From Flavobacteriales bacterium (lineage in GTDB: Bacteria; Bacteroidota; Bacteroidia; Flavobacteriales_D; Parvicellaceae): DNA of 16,477 nt. Location: the NCBI GenBank assembly GCA_026993705.1, contig JALWSJ010000378.1, positions 23,393 to 39,869 on the forward strand, written 5' to 3'. The position numbers were made by a program, and so were the translations under genes. The number at the start of each line of letters is the position of its first letter. Position 1 is the stretch's first letter. Positions 1 through 7,724 of this stretch are shown here, one piece after another. Below the pieces are notes generated by a model that worked only from the letters and a program-made list of their open reading frames with translations, had not been told where the DNA came from and did not search any database.

Positions 1-150
1 CACCTGTTTCGCGTTAGGGATAGGAGTGGCATCCTTTTGCCCTCCCTCCTTTTGGAGGGCAAAAGATATAGCGGATAGCCCGACCCTGTTTTGCAAAATA
101 AATGTTTTGCGAGAGCGATATATTTATTTTGTAAAACAGGGAAACGCCCA
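1..150 (-). repeat. Structured interspersed repeat, copy 1
   Basis: First of four copies of one element (others at 2151-2307, 8904-9051 and 9186-9329). Taking GGGCGTT to CCTAACGCG as the forward direction, this copy lies on the - strand. A closing pair joins GCGTT (11-15) to AACGC (143-147). Inside are a 12-bp stem (34-45 with 54-65) and a 20-bp stem (84-103 with 122-141) that is perfect except for one position, G93/T132, which would be G-U in a + strand RNA. The 18-base loop of the long stem holds GCGAGAGCGATAT, also found in copy 4. The core GGATAGCCCGACC (73-85) separates the stems. The first 10 bases match sequence next to copy 4, so the repeat unit probably continues left of the window. 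No protein is encoded. Confidence 0.85.
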
Positions 151-205
151 AAAATAAATGCTCTAATATTTATAAAAGGTTGTCGGATTGAGTATATTTG
201 CTCCT

Positions 206-2137
206 ATGTTTTTAGATAAGTTTTTTCTTTTTCTGCTATTGATTGTTTTCGTTTCAGGACTTGGACAAGATTTATTACCCAAGAATAAAAAATCTAAATG
301 GGGATTTGTTAATCAACAAGGAGAATGGGTGATTAAACCAAAATTTTCTGAAGTAAAACCTTTTAGCGAAGGGCTTTCGTGTGTTAGAAAAAAGAATAAA
401 TGGGGGTATATTAATAAAGAAGGAAGGAGAATTATTCCTTTTATTTATTCCGATGCTCGTTCATTTATCAATGGATTAGCTCCTGTTCGTTCGTTAACGC
501 TCTTACCTGGGGACACCAGAGCGAATCATAATCAATATAAATGGGGATTTATCGATACGGGAGGACGGTTGATAATTCCTTTTTTATTTAAGAGTGTGCA
601 AGATTTTGATTCATTAGGCAGAAGTTTAGTTTCACTTTACGGAATGAAAGACGGTGAACAGTTTTGGATAAACAGAGATGGAAAAGCGATTTCACCCCCT
701 TTTTTACAAAAAGAAGAGAAAGAAGGAAAAATAAAACTGATTAACGAACGGAAAGACGGACGTAAAGTATTTAAATACATCTATCCGAACGGCACACAGA
801 TAACCAAATGGTATTTGAATGATTTTTCTTTGGAAGATACTTTAATCAAAGTATGGTTGCCTTCTGATTTGGAAAACGATACTTTACCTGCTCAGGCTTT
901 TGGTGGTAATGCTAAACGGAAATTATGTGCCATACTTAATACAGAAGGAGAAGAAGTAAGCGATTGGTATTCTGAGATTGAAACATTCAGATTTGGGTAT
1001 GCTCCAGTAAGAAAAAATCATAAATACGGATTTATTGACTCAACTTATAATTTAATTGTTTTACCGAAGTATAGAGAAGTTTCTTATCTGTCAGACAGTA
1101 TATATAAAGGACAACTGGATTATGGTAAAACAGCTTTACTTTCTTATAAAGGAGATGAATTAAGCTTGTTTGCGTATGATTTTATTCCTTTTTCTGCGGG
1201 GTTATTTTCGGGTGTACACGAAATAAAATCGAAATATAGAAGCGAAAAAAAATACGCCGTTTTTGATAAAACAGGAAAACAACGCACGGGTTGGTACGAT
1301 AAAATACATACTCCTAGCAATGATGTTTTTCGTGTAGAAGATGTAAGATTTTCTATTCATAAAAGCAAAACAACCTACTGTACTCAGTATAACTACGTTA
1401 GACTAGCCTCTGGAGAATTGGTTTCTGATTGGCGAAATGTAACTAAAACAACTTGGAAGGCAACGAGAGAACAGAGGGATAGCGTGTTGACCTATTTATT
1501 ACTGCAAAACGCAAACATTTTACTAGATAAAGATTTTTTTCAAAATGTTTTTATACAAGAATTTGAATTAAATAAAAACGAACTAATTTTTTCTGGAGGT
1601 AATTTTCACAACGCAATGGCTTTGGTTTCTAAAACCACCGGAAAAGAAGAACATAAGAACAGAAACGGCATTGTGTTTCAAAATGAACAAAAACGATTCG
1701 GTTATATCAACTGGTATGGACGATTAGTTGTGCCTTACAAATACGAACAAGCTTCTGCATTTAGAATGGGCTACGCCATAGTTGGTAACGGCGAAAAATA
1801 TGGCGTTATCAATCAAAAAGGAAAACAAATTCTACCGTATAAATTCAACCTATTAGGAGCTTATGGAGACGGACTGATACCCTATTTAAGCAACAAAAAT
1901 AAATGGGGATACATCACTCTAAAAGGAGCAACCAAAATAAAACCGATATACGATGAAGCCTACCCTTTTTTATACGGATTTGCTCCGATTCGTCTTGGAA
2001 ATAGATGGGGAGTAATCAATACAAGAGGAGATGAAGTGTTAGAAATAAAATACAGAAAAGCCCCAAAAATTTTATCCACAACAGAAGTAGAAGTACTAGA
2101 AAGCGGAACAGGATACAGAGCAGTAAAAATTAGATAA
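206..2137 (+). CDS. Secreted WG-repeat protein
   Basis: A 643-residue protein made mostly of WG (KWGF/Y-type) repeats. I chose the ATG at 206 over an upstream in-frame TTG at 188 because it puts a classical signal peptide at the very start (MFLDKFFLFLLLIVFVSGLG), so export is inferred. About nine recognisable repeats follow the pattern KWGFI(N/D)xxGxxxIPxxY...aF..G.A.V. Three lie near the N-terminus and four at the C-terminus, with degenerate units between (for example GEQFWINRDGKAI and HKYGFIDSTYNLI). WG repeats are thought to act as binding or structural modules in secreted or surface proteins, and no enzyme motif is visible. The gene stands alone on its strand between two inverted copies of the structured repeat. 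No specific function can be assigned. Confidence 0.85.
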   Translation: MFLDKFFLFLLLIVFVSGLGQDLLPKNKKSKWGFVNQQGEWVIKPKFSEVKPFSEGLSCVRKKNKWGYINKEGRRIIPFIYSDARSFINGLAPVRSLTLLPGDTRANHNQYKWGFIDTGGRLIIPFLFKSVQDFDSLGRSLVSLYGMKDGEQFWINRDGKAISPPFLQKEEKEGKIKLINERKDGRKVFKYIYPNGTQITKWYLNDFSLEDTLIKVWLPSDLENDTLPAQAFGGNAKRKLCAILNTEGEEVSDWYSEIETFRFGYAPVRKNHKYGFIDSTYNLIVLPKYREVSYLSDSIYKGQLDYGKTALLSYKGDELSLFAYDFIPFSAGLFSGVHEIKSKYRSEKKYAVFDKTGKQRTGWYDKIHTPSNDVFRVEDVRFSIHKSKTTYCTQYNYVRLASGELVSDWRNVTKTTWKATREQRDSVLTYLLLQNANILLDKDFFQNVFIQEFELNKNELIFSGGNFHNAMALVSKTTGKEEHKNRNGIVFQNEQKRFGYINWYGRLVVPYKYEQASAFRMGYAIVGNGEKYGVINQKGKQILPYKFNLLGAYGDGLIPYLSNKNKWGYITLKGATKIKPIYDEAYPFLYGFAPIRLGNRWGVINTRGDEVLEIKYRKAPKILSTTEVEVLESGTGYRAVKIR

Positions 2138-2150
2138 TTTAGATGAAGAT

Positions 2151-2307
2151 TTGGGCGTTTCCATTACAGCATAAAAAAGCAGTTTCGTTCGCACTACCCC
2201 CACTACACTACTTTTTAACGCCGTAATGGTCAGGCTATCCGCTATATCTTTTGGGTTGTTGCATATATGCAACAACCCAAAAGGATACCGCTTCTATCCC
2301 TAACACG
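2151..2307 (+). repeat. Structured interspersed repeat, copy 2
   Basis: Forward-oriented copy running from TTGGGCGTTTCC to CCCTAACACG. Its second stem is a perfect 36-bp palindrome with 18-bp arms and no unpaired loop (2248-2283, left arm CTTTTGGGTTGTTGCATA). Its first stem is reduced to 7 bp (CCATTAC 2161-2167 with GTAATGG 2223-2229) around a long interior of 55 bases with only weak pairing (AAAAAG with CTTTTT). The core CAGGCTATCCGCTATATC (2231-2248) is kept. The closing pair GCGTT/AACAC has one mismatch. It sits directly behind the WG-repeat gene and may serve as its transcript end. It ends about 40 bp before the proposed CRP/FNR site of the cco operon. Confidence 0.85.
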
Positions 2308-2345
2308 TGAAAGCGAGAAATAGATGTGTTTTAATAATTCAAAAC

Positions 2346-2357
2346 TGATATAAATCA
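2346..2357 (+). promoter_or_regulatory. Putative CRP/FNR-family binding site upstream of ccoS
   Basis: TGAT-ATAA-ATCA is a perfect inverted repeat with the 4-base spacer of the FNR/FixK/CRP-family consensus (TTGAT-N4-ATCAA); the outermost T/A pair is not kept. Its centre lies about 60 bp upstream of the transcription start predicted from the TAnnTTTG element at 2403, a normal class I activator distance. Regulation of cbb3 oxidase genes by FNR/FixK-type proteins is established in other bacteria. Here the assignment rests on the motif and its position only. Confidence 0.5.
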
Positions 2358-2402
2358 TAAAATAAAATGATGAATCAGAAATAAAAGTTGTTAACATCGT
2401 AG

Positions 2403-2410
2403 TATCTTTG
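2403..2410 (+). promoter_or_regulatory. Putative -7 promoter element of the ccoSNOQP unit
   Basis: TATCTTTG matches the Bacteroidota -7 consensus TAnnTTTG exactly. No TTTG/TTG box is found at the usual 17-23 bp spacing (the nearest, TTG at 2388-2390, is only 12 bases away), which would fit a promoter that depends on an activator bound at 2346-2357. The predicted leader before the ccoS ATG is only about a dozen bases. Confidence 0.5.
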
Positions 2411-2427
2411 CCAAATAATTCTTCATT

Positions 2428-2625
2428 ATGGGAATAATATATCTAATGATAGGAGTCAGCTTCTCAATTGCTTTGTTTTTTTTAGCCTCTTTTTTTTGGG
2501 CTACAAAAACCGGACAATTTGACGATGATTACACTCCTTCGGTAAGAATGTTGTTCGATGATGAAATAACAGAAAAAGAAAATATAAACCAAAAAAAGCA
2601 AGTAAATGGAACTAGAAAAGTTTAG
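2428..2625 (+). CDS. ccoS: cbb3 oxidase assembly protein CcoS
   Basis: A 65-residue protein with one N-terminal transmembrane helix (about residues 3-25) followed by the family motif GQFDDDYTPSVRMLFDDE (about 29-46). This matches CcoS proteins, which usually read SGQ(F/Y)DD...P..RMLFDD. CcoS is needed in other bacteria for insertion of cofactors (heme b and copper) into CcoN of the cbb3-type oxidase. The last 20 bp overlap the start of ccoNO in another frame, so the two are probably translationally coupled. CcoS usually follows the copper ATPase CcoI; here the upstream neighbour is an unrelated WG-repeat gene. The identification is firm. Confidence 0.93.
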   Translation: MGIIYLMIGVSFSIALFFLASFFWATKTGQFDDDYTPSVRMLFDDEITEKENINQKKQVNGTRKV

Positions 2626-4759
2626 TTACGACAACAAGATTGTAAAGGCATTCGCCTATGCAACCTTAATCTGGGGAATTGTGGGTATGACGGTTGGTTT
2701 AACCGTTGCCCTAAATTTAGCTTTTCCGGATTTTTTTAATCAGTACATGAATATTAAGATACTTTCTTTCGGAAGGTTGAGACCATTGCACACCAATGCA
2801 GTGATTTTTGCATTTGTAGGGAATGGTATTTTCACGGGGGTTTATTACTCACTTCAACGTTTGCTAAAAACAAGAATGGCGAGTGACGCCCTTAGTTGGA
2901 TAAATTTTTGGGGTTGGCAATTCATTATATTGTGTGCTGCAATTACTTTACCTTTAGGATTTACATCGAGTAAAGAATATGCTGAATTAGAGTGGTGGAT
3001 AGATATCTTAATCACTTTAATGTGGGTAGCCTTTGGAGCAAACATGATTTGGACAATTCTAAAAAGAAGAGTTCAACACATGTATGTTGCAATTTGGTTC
3101 TACATCGCTACTTTCATCACTGTTGCCATGTTACATGTCTTTAACTCATTGGAGTTGCCGATTTCTTTCATGAAAAGTTATTCTTGGTACTCAGGAGTTC
3201 AAGATGCTTTGGTTCAATGGTGGTACGGACATAACGCGGTAGCATTCTTTTTAACAACTCCTTATTTAGGGTTGATGTATTATTTTGTACCAAAAGCAGC
3301 GAACAGACCGGTATATTCATATCGTTTATCGATTATTCACTTTTGGGCATTGATTTTTATCTACATTTGGGCAGGACCACACCATTTATTATATTCATCA
3401 TTGCCGGAATGGGCACAATCCTTAGGAACGGTGTTTTCTGTAATGTTGATAGCTCCGTCTTGGGGAGGTATGCTTAATGGATTATTGACCTTACGTGGTG
3501 CGTGGGACAAAGTACGAGATAATGTAGTGTTGAAATTTATGGTTGTAGCTATTACAGCTTACGGGATGTCAACTTTTGAGGGACCAATGCTGTCGCTTAA
3601 AAACGTAAATATCATCTCTCACTTTACCGATTGGACAATTGCTCACGTTCACGTTGGAGGTTTAGGATGGAACGGGATGCTTACCTTTGGTATGTTATAT
3701 TGGTTATTCCCTAAAATGTGGAGAACAGAATTATATTCAATGAAGCTGGCAAATGTTCATTTTTGGGTAGCAACACTGGGTATTTTATTTTGGACATTAC
3801 CAATGTATTGGGCAGGATTTGTACAAGGATTGATGTGGCAAGAGTTTAACCCTGACGGAACATTGGTTCACGGTGAGTTTTTGGATACTGTTACTCAACT
3901 AGCTCCTTTATATAAAATGAGAGCATTGGGAGGTTTAATATATTTAACAGGAGCGTGTATAGGAGTGTACAACTTATTTAAAACAGCTGCAATAGGTAAT
4001 TTCTTGGCTGAAGAGCCTGCAGAAGCAGCTCCATTAAATCCTAAAGCAAAATATGCTAATGAAGGGTGGCATGAAGTATTGGAAAGAAAACCTATTAAGT
4101 TTGCTATTTTATCTTTAGTTGCTGTAGCTATTGGAGGGGCGATAGAAATTATACCAGTATCCATTGTTGATTCCAATATTCCAACCATAGCAAGCGTAAA
4201 ACCTTATACACCTTTAGAATTGGAGGGAAGAGATATATTTATTCGGGAAGGATGTAACAACTGTCACTCACAGATGATTCGTCCAATGCGTTTTGAGACG
4301 GTAAGATATGGAGAATACTCTAAGGCAGGAGAAAGTGTTTACGACCACCCGTTTTTGTGGGGGTCTAAACGTACCGGTCCGGATTTAGCTCGAGAAGGAG
4401 GAAAAAGAGGAGATGATTGGCACTATTTACATATGAAATCACCGGCAACAATGTCACCGGGATCTATCATGCCTGCATATCCATGGATGATTACGGACGA
4501 TTTAGATGTTTCTTTGTTAGAAAAGAAAATAGCTGCGATGAGAACGTTAGGTGTTCCTTATGAGGAAGGATATGAATCTAAAGCTCTTGATGATTTACAG
4601 AAACAAGCTCTCAAAATAGCTAAGAGTATGGTATCTAAAATTAAAGACGGTGATTCTCAAGAATCTAAAGATGCGGCTGTAGAAGAATTAAAAACAAAAG
4701 AAATTGTCGCTCTTACAGCTTACTTACAACGTCTTGGTCAAGATATAAAAGTTAAATAA
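2606..4759 (+). CDS. ccoNO: cbb3-type cytochrome c oxidase, fused subunits I and II (CcoN-CcoO)
   Basis: A 717-residue fusion of the catalytic heme-copper subunit and the membrane-anchored monoheme cytochrome c subunit. The CcoN part (about 1-465) is polytopic and has the expected metal ligands: H62 (RPLHTNAV) and H349 for low-spin heme b, H209 (WWYGHNAV), H259 and H260 (GPHH) for CuB, and H347 for heme b3. Y253 (FIYIWAGPHH) corresponds to the tyrosine cross-linked to a CuB histidine in cbb3 enzymes. The CcoO part (about 495-717) has one membrane anchor, a CxxCH heme site at C550/C553/H554 (GCNNCHSQMIRP) and a likely axial M622 (SPGSIMPAYPWM). The enzyme reduces O2 to water with high affinity and pumps protons. 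The N-O fusion is common in Bacteroidota. It starts inside the end of ccoS; ccoQ follows after 2 bases. Confidence 0.97.
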   Translation: MELEKFSYDNKIVKAFAYATLIWGIVGMTVGLTVALNLAFPDFFNQYMNIKILSFGRLRPLHTNAVIFAFVGNGIFTGVYYSLQRLLKTRMASDALSWINFWGWQFIILCAAITLPLGFTSSKEYAELEWWIDILITLMWVAFGANMIWTILKRRVQHMYVAIWFYIATFITVAMLHVFNSLELPISFMKSYSWYSGVQDALVQWWYGHNAVAFFLTTPYLGLMYYFVPKAANRPVYSYRLSIIHFWALIFIYIWAGPHHLLYSSLPEWAQSLGTVFSVMLIAPSWGGMLNGLLTLRGAWDKVRDNVVLKFMVVAITAYGMSTFEGPMLSLKNVNIISHFTDWTIAHVHVGGLGWNGMLTFGMLYWLFPKMWRTELYSMKLANVHFWVATLGILFWTLPMYWAGFVQGLMWQEFNPDGTLVHGEFLDTVTQLAPLYKMRALGGLIYLTGACIGVYNLFKTAAIGNFLAEEPAEAAPLNPKAKYANEGWHEVLERKPIKFAILSLVAVAIGGAIEIIPVSIVDSNIPTIASVKPYTPLELEGRDIFIREGCNNCHSQMIRPMRFETVRYGEYSKAGESVYDHPFLWGSKRTGPDLAREGGKRGDDWHYLHMKSPATMSPGSIMPAYPWMITDDLDVSLLEKKIAAMRTLGVPYEEGYESKALDDLQKQALKIAKSMVSKIKDGDSQESKDAAVEELKTKEIVALTAYLQRLGQDIKVK

Positions 4760-4761
4760 TT

Positions 4762-4944
4762 ATGTTACGATTTATAAAACAAAATTTAACAAGTATCGAT
4801 GGAATAGAAATATACCCTATTCTATCGTTGCTGATATTTGTGCTCTTTTTTACTGCGGTAATAATTTGGGCGTTTAGAGTTGATAAAGATAAAATTAAGA
4901 CGTTGGAAGAACTTCCTCTAACGGATGATAACCATATTAAATAA
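4762..4944 (+). CDS. ccoQ: cbb3 oxidase small subunit CcoQ
   Basis: A 60-residue protein with one hydrophobic helix (about 19-38, PILSLLIFVLFFTAVIIWAF) followed by a charged tail. Size, topology and position between ccoO and ccoP fit CcoQ/FixQ, a small single-span subunit that helps stabilise the oxidase in other bacteria. There is no catalytic motif, so the call depends largely on context. The start lies 2 bases after the ccoNO stop and 19 bases separate its stop from the preferred ccoP start. Confidence 0.85.
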   Translation: MLRFIKQNLTSIDGIEIYPILSLLIFVLFFTAVIIWAFRVDKDKIKTLEELPLTDDNHIK

Positions 4945-4963
4945 AAAAATAAACCATAATAAA

Positions 4964-6103
4964 ATGAAAAAAATAACGAACAGGATTCTTGTTTTTGCAA
5001 CGTTATTGGCAACTTTTTTTACTGCAGAAGCACAAGACGGAGCAAAGCTCTTTAAACAGAATTGTGCCGCTTGCCATAAAGTGGATAAAAATTCAGTAGG
5101 GCCAATGTTAAAAGGGGCTAAGGCAAAATGGGAAGAAGCCGGAGAGGGAGATTTAATATATGAATGGGTAAAAAACCCATCGGAATTGTATGAAAGCGGA
5201 AAATCTAAACGAGCGAAAGAAGTTTGGGATTTTTCTCCTGCCACAATGTCTCCAATGGGACATTTGTCAAAAGAGGAAATAGACGCTATTTTTAAATATG
5301 TGGATGCACCACAAAAACCAAAAGAAGAACCAAAAGCAGATGAGAATACAGAAAATGAAACTGTTGTTCCTCAATCTACTTCGACGGATGTAACCGGGGG
5401 TACTTTTTTCTTTCTCATTTGTATGATCGTGTTTTTAGTGGTTGCTTTGTTGGTATTGGCAAACGCTATAAGTGCATTAAAACATAAAGATGATAAGGAT
5501 AAAATAAAATACGACAATGAAGGGTTAGGTTTTTTGACAAACGCCGTTTCCATTGAAGATGAAGATGCTATATTGTTAGACCATGATTATGATGGTATCA
5601 AGGAATTAGACAACGTACTTCCACCTTGGTGGGTATGGATGTTTTACGGAACTATTATTTTCGCTTTTGTATATTGGGGGGCATATCAAACCTTTAAAAT
5701 TTGGCCACTTCAAGATGAGGCTTATGCACAACAAATGGCAGAATCAGAGAAGGAAGTTTACAATTACAAAAAAGAAAATGGTTTATTAATTTCAGCGGAC
5801 AATGTTACGTTCTTAACCGACAAAGAAGATTTAGCCAAAGGTAAAGAATTATACGATGGAACATGTATGGTTTGCCACATGGCTGATGGAGAAGGTTCTG
5901 TAGGCCCTAACTTAACAGATAAATATTGGATATACGGAGGAACACCGGGAGATATGTTTACAACTGTTAGTAAAGGTCGTCCAAACGGGATGCCTGCTCA
6001 TGAAAGCAAGTTTAACGAAAAACAAATACAACAAATTATTTCTTATGTTCATTCTCTTCCATTTAAAGAAGGAAAAGCTCCACAGGGAGAATTAATGAAA
6101 TAA
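4964..6103 (+). CDS. ccoP: cbb3 oxidase subunit III CcoP with an extra N-terminal cytochrome c domain
   Basis: A 379-residue diheme cytochrome. The ATG at 4964 is preferred over an in-frame ATG at 4925 because it begins a signal peptide (MKKITNRILVFATLLATFFT, likely cut after AEA). Domain order: cytochrome c domain 1 (about 24-113, CAACH at 34-38, likely axial Met M95 or M98), acidic Pro/Glu linker (114-145), membrane helix 1 (about 147-168), cytoplasmic segment ending in the CcoP/FixP signature NVLPPWWVWMF (217-227), helix 2 (about 222-242), cytochrome c domain 2 (CMVCH at 301-305, GPNLTDKYW, axial M343 in GMPAH). Usual CcoP proteins start with a membrane helix and carry their cytochrome domain or domains only at the C-terminus, so the N-terminal domain is an unusual addition. 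It passes electrons to CcoN via CcoO. A terminator follows. Confidence 0.93.
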   Translation: MKKITNRILVFATLLATFFTAEAQDGAKLFKQNCAACHKVDKNSVGPMLKGAKAKWEEAGEGDLIYEWVKNPSELYESGKSKRAKEVWDFSPATMSPMGHLSKEEIDAIFKYVDAPQKPKEEPKADENTENETVVPQSTSTDVTGGTFFFLICMIVFLVVALLVLANAISALKHKDDKDKIKYDNEGLGFLTNAVSIEDEDAILLDHDYDGIKELDNVLPPWWVWMFYGTIIFAFVYWGAYQTFKIWPLQDEAYAQQMAESEKEVYNYKKENGLLISADNVTFLTDKEDLAKGKELYDGTCMVCHMADGEGSVGPNLTDKYWIYGGTPGDMFTTVSKGRPNGMPAHESKFNEKQIQQIISYVHSLPFKEGKAPQGELMK

Positions 6104-6118
6104 TGATTAAAAATGCAC

Positions 6119-6153
6119 AAAAAAGGTCGTACCTCAACAGTACGACCTTTTTT
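6119..6153 (+). terminator. Rho-independent terminator after ccoP
   Basis: Perfect 8-bp stem GGTCGTAC (6125-6132) with GTACGACC (6140-6147), a 7-base loop, extended by six A-T pairs and ending in a run of T at 6148-6153. It lies 15 bases after the ccoP stop and divides the structural genes from the assembly genes ccoGH. The A-tract on the left could let it also work for the other strand, but no gene there needs it. Confidence 0.88.
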
Positions 6154-6186
6154 GTTTTCGCTTCTCTAATTTATGATTTTTAGCAG

Positions 6187-6205
6187 TTTTTAAACTGTTT
6201 AAAAA
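6187..6205. promoter_or_regulatory. Perfect 19-bp palindrome upstream of ccoG
   Basis: Arms TTTTTAAAC and GTTTAAAAA flank a single central T (6196). It lies about 50-60 bp upstream of the candidate ccoG promoter at 6254, a typical activator distance. It does not match the TGAT-N4-ATCA site in front of ccoS, so if it is an operator it belongs to a different regulator. Short A/T-rich palindromes can occur by chance in DNA of this composition. Confidence 0.35.
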
Positions 6206-6233
6206 TAGTTTTATATGCAATGTTTGTTACATC

Positions 6234-6261
6234 TTTGTATCGCATATATTTCTCATATTTG
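6234..6261 (+). promoter_or_regulatory. Candidate promoter of the ccoGH-safE unit
   Basis: TTTG (6234-6237), a 16-base spacer and CATATTTG (6254-6261) resemble the Bacteroidota TTTG / TAnnTTTG promoter with one mismatch in the -7 box. It is placed between the terminator at 6119-6153 and the ccoG ATG at 6319, where a new promoter is expected. Confidence 0.4.
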
Positions 6262-6318
6262 TACGCACATTACAAATAGAACATTGCTCAATAAAGGTAT
6301 CAAAAGATAATTATAGTT

Positions 6319-7722
6319 ATGGCAAATAATTCAAATGAAGATTTTAGAGAATCTCTAGCAACGGTCGATAAATCCGGTAAACGAATTTGGTTATACCCGA
6401 AAAAAGTAAAAGGTAAGTTTTTTAATTATCGACAAATAGTAGCCTATTCGCTTATTGCGTTTTTATTTGCTGCTCCTCATATTAAAATCGATGGGGAACC
6501 GCTGTTAATGTTCAATATAATAGAACGTAAATTTATTATTTTCGGTAAAATATTTTGGCCACAAGACTTTCACTTGTTCGCTCTTTCTATGATTGGAGCA
6601 GCAGTTTTTATATCCTTATTCACCGTTGTATTTGGTCGTTTATTTTGTGGTTGGGTATGTCCCCAAACCATTTTTATGGAAATGGTTTTCAGGCGGATTG
6701 AATATTGGATAGAAGGCGATTGGACAAAACAAAAGAAATTGAATAAACAACCTTGGACAAAAGAAAAAATATTTAAAAAGTCTTTAAAACACATTATCTT
6801 TTGGTTGATTTCTTTCTTTATAGCCAATACTTTTTTAGCATATATCGTTGGTGCAGATAAGTTATGGAAAATTCAAACCGACAACCCACTCAATCATATT
6901 AGCGGGCTAATTGCAATCGTAATCTTTACAACTATCTTTTATAGTGTATTTGCCTTTTTAAGAGAGCAGGTTTGTACAACCATTTGCCCTTACGGACGAC
7001 TACAAGGGGTTTTACTGGATAGTAAATCCATCAATGTTGCATATGATTATAAAAGAGGTGAAAAAAGAGGTAAATTTAGAAAAGGAGAAGATAGAAAAGC
7101 AGCAGGTAAAGGTGATTGTATCGATTGTAAACAATGTGTACACGTTTGTCCAACGGGTATAGATATTCGAAATGGTACACAATTGGAATGTGTAAATTGT
7201 ACGGCATGTATGGATGCCTGTGATTTTATGATGGAAAGTGTCGGACTTGAAAAAGGATTAATCGGTTATATTTCAGAAGAAGGAATCGAAACAAGAGAAA
7301 AAGGATTCCAATGGAATGTCAGAACCATTGCATATTCCATAGTGCTGTTATTAATTGTTGGTGTTTTGGGTTATTTGGTATTTACAAGAAATGATTTTGA
7401 AAGTACCATAACACGATTGAGAGGAACTACTTTCCAAAAATTGGATAATCATAAATTAAGCAATACTTATAATTTAAGTTTGGTAAATAAAACCAATAAA
7501 GAAGTTACCGTAACACTTAAAGTTCTTGATGGAAAAGCAGAGATTCCACCTATTCAATATGATTTAAAACCTCAAATTGAATTGAAGAAAAACTTTGCTA
7601 TCATCATGAACGAAAAGGATTTTGACAAGGACAAAGGGAAAATGTACATCACAATCGGAGTATATGAGAACGGAGAATTAATCGATAAAATAAGGACCAC
7701 CTTTATAGGTCCAGCCATGTAA
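6319..7722 (+). CDS. ccoG: cbb3 oxidase accessory polyferredoxin CcoG (FixG/RdxA family)
   Basis: A 467-residue membrane protein with helices near 41-58, 84-104, 156-176, 196-215 and 336-356. Two CxxxCP motifs lie at membrane ends: C110/C114 (FCGWVCPQT) and C219/C223 (VCTTICPYGR). A cytoplasmic ferredoxin domain has two Cx2Cx2Cx3C clusters: C267, C270, C273, C277 and C291, C294, C297, C301, enough for two 4Fe-4S centres. A C-terminal immunoglobulin-like domain (about 360-467) follows the last helix, as usual in the family. CcoG has been described in other bacteria as a cupric reductase that supplies Cu(I) for the CuB site. It forms a unit with ccoH, 2 bases downstream. No key cysteine is missing. 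Confidence 0.95.
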   Translation: MANNSNEDFRESLATVDKSGKRIWLYPKKVKGKFFNYRQIVAYSLIAFLFAAPHIKIDGEPLLMFNIIERKFIIFGKIFWPQDFHLFALSMIGAAVFISLFTVVFGRLFCGWVCPQTIFMEMVFRRIEYWIEGDWTKQKKLNKQPWTKEKIFKKSLKHIIFWLISFFIANTFLAYIVGADKLWKIQTDNPLNHISGLIAIVIFTTIFYSVFAFLREQVCTTICPYGRLQGVLLDSKSINVAYDYKRGEKRGKFRKGEDRKAAGKGDCIDCKQCVHVCPTGIDIRNGTQLECVNCTACMDACDFMMESVGLEKGLIGYISEEGIETREKGFQWNVRTIAYSIVLLLIVGVLGYLVFTRNDFESTITRLRGTTFQKLDNHKLSNTYNLSLVNKTNKEVTVTLKVLDGKAEIPPIQYDLKPQIELKKNFAIIMNEKDFDKDKGKMYITIGVYENGELIDKIRTTFIGPAM

Positions 7723-7724
7723 TT

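Noticed and set aside
193..200. TATATTTG, an exact match to the TAnnTTTG promoter motif, 5 bases before the WG-gene ATG
   Set aside because: Transcription would begin at or after the start codon and there is no -33 box, so it is probably a chance match in A/T-rich DNA.
188..205. Six-codon N-terminal extension of the WG-repeat protein from a TTG start
   Set aside because: The ATG at 206 gives a normal signal peptide and is a more usual codon; the extension adds nothing recognisable.
1..2307. Composite transposon around the WG-repeat gene
   Set aside because: There is no transposase gene and no target duplication at copies 1 and 2, and similar copies occur elsewhere without cargo. Kept only as a weak cassette hypothesis.
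4925..4963. 13-codon extension of CcoP from the ATG at 4925
   Set aside because: It would overlap the end of ccoQ and put a charged stretch in front of a clear signal peptide that begins at 4964.
4918..5244. Open frames on the - strand within the cco genes, including one of 108 codons here
   Set aside because: They lie opposite well-supported genes in other frames and show no family signature.
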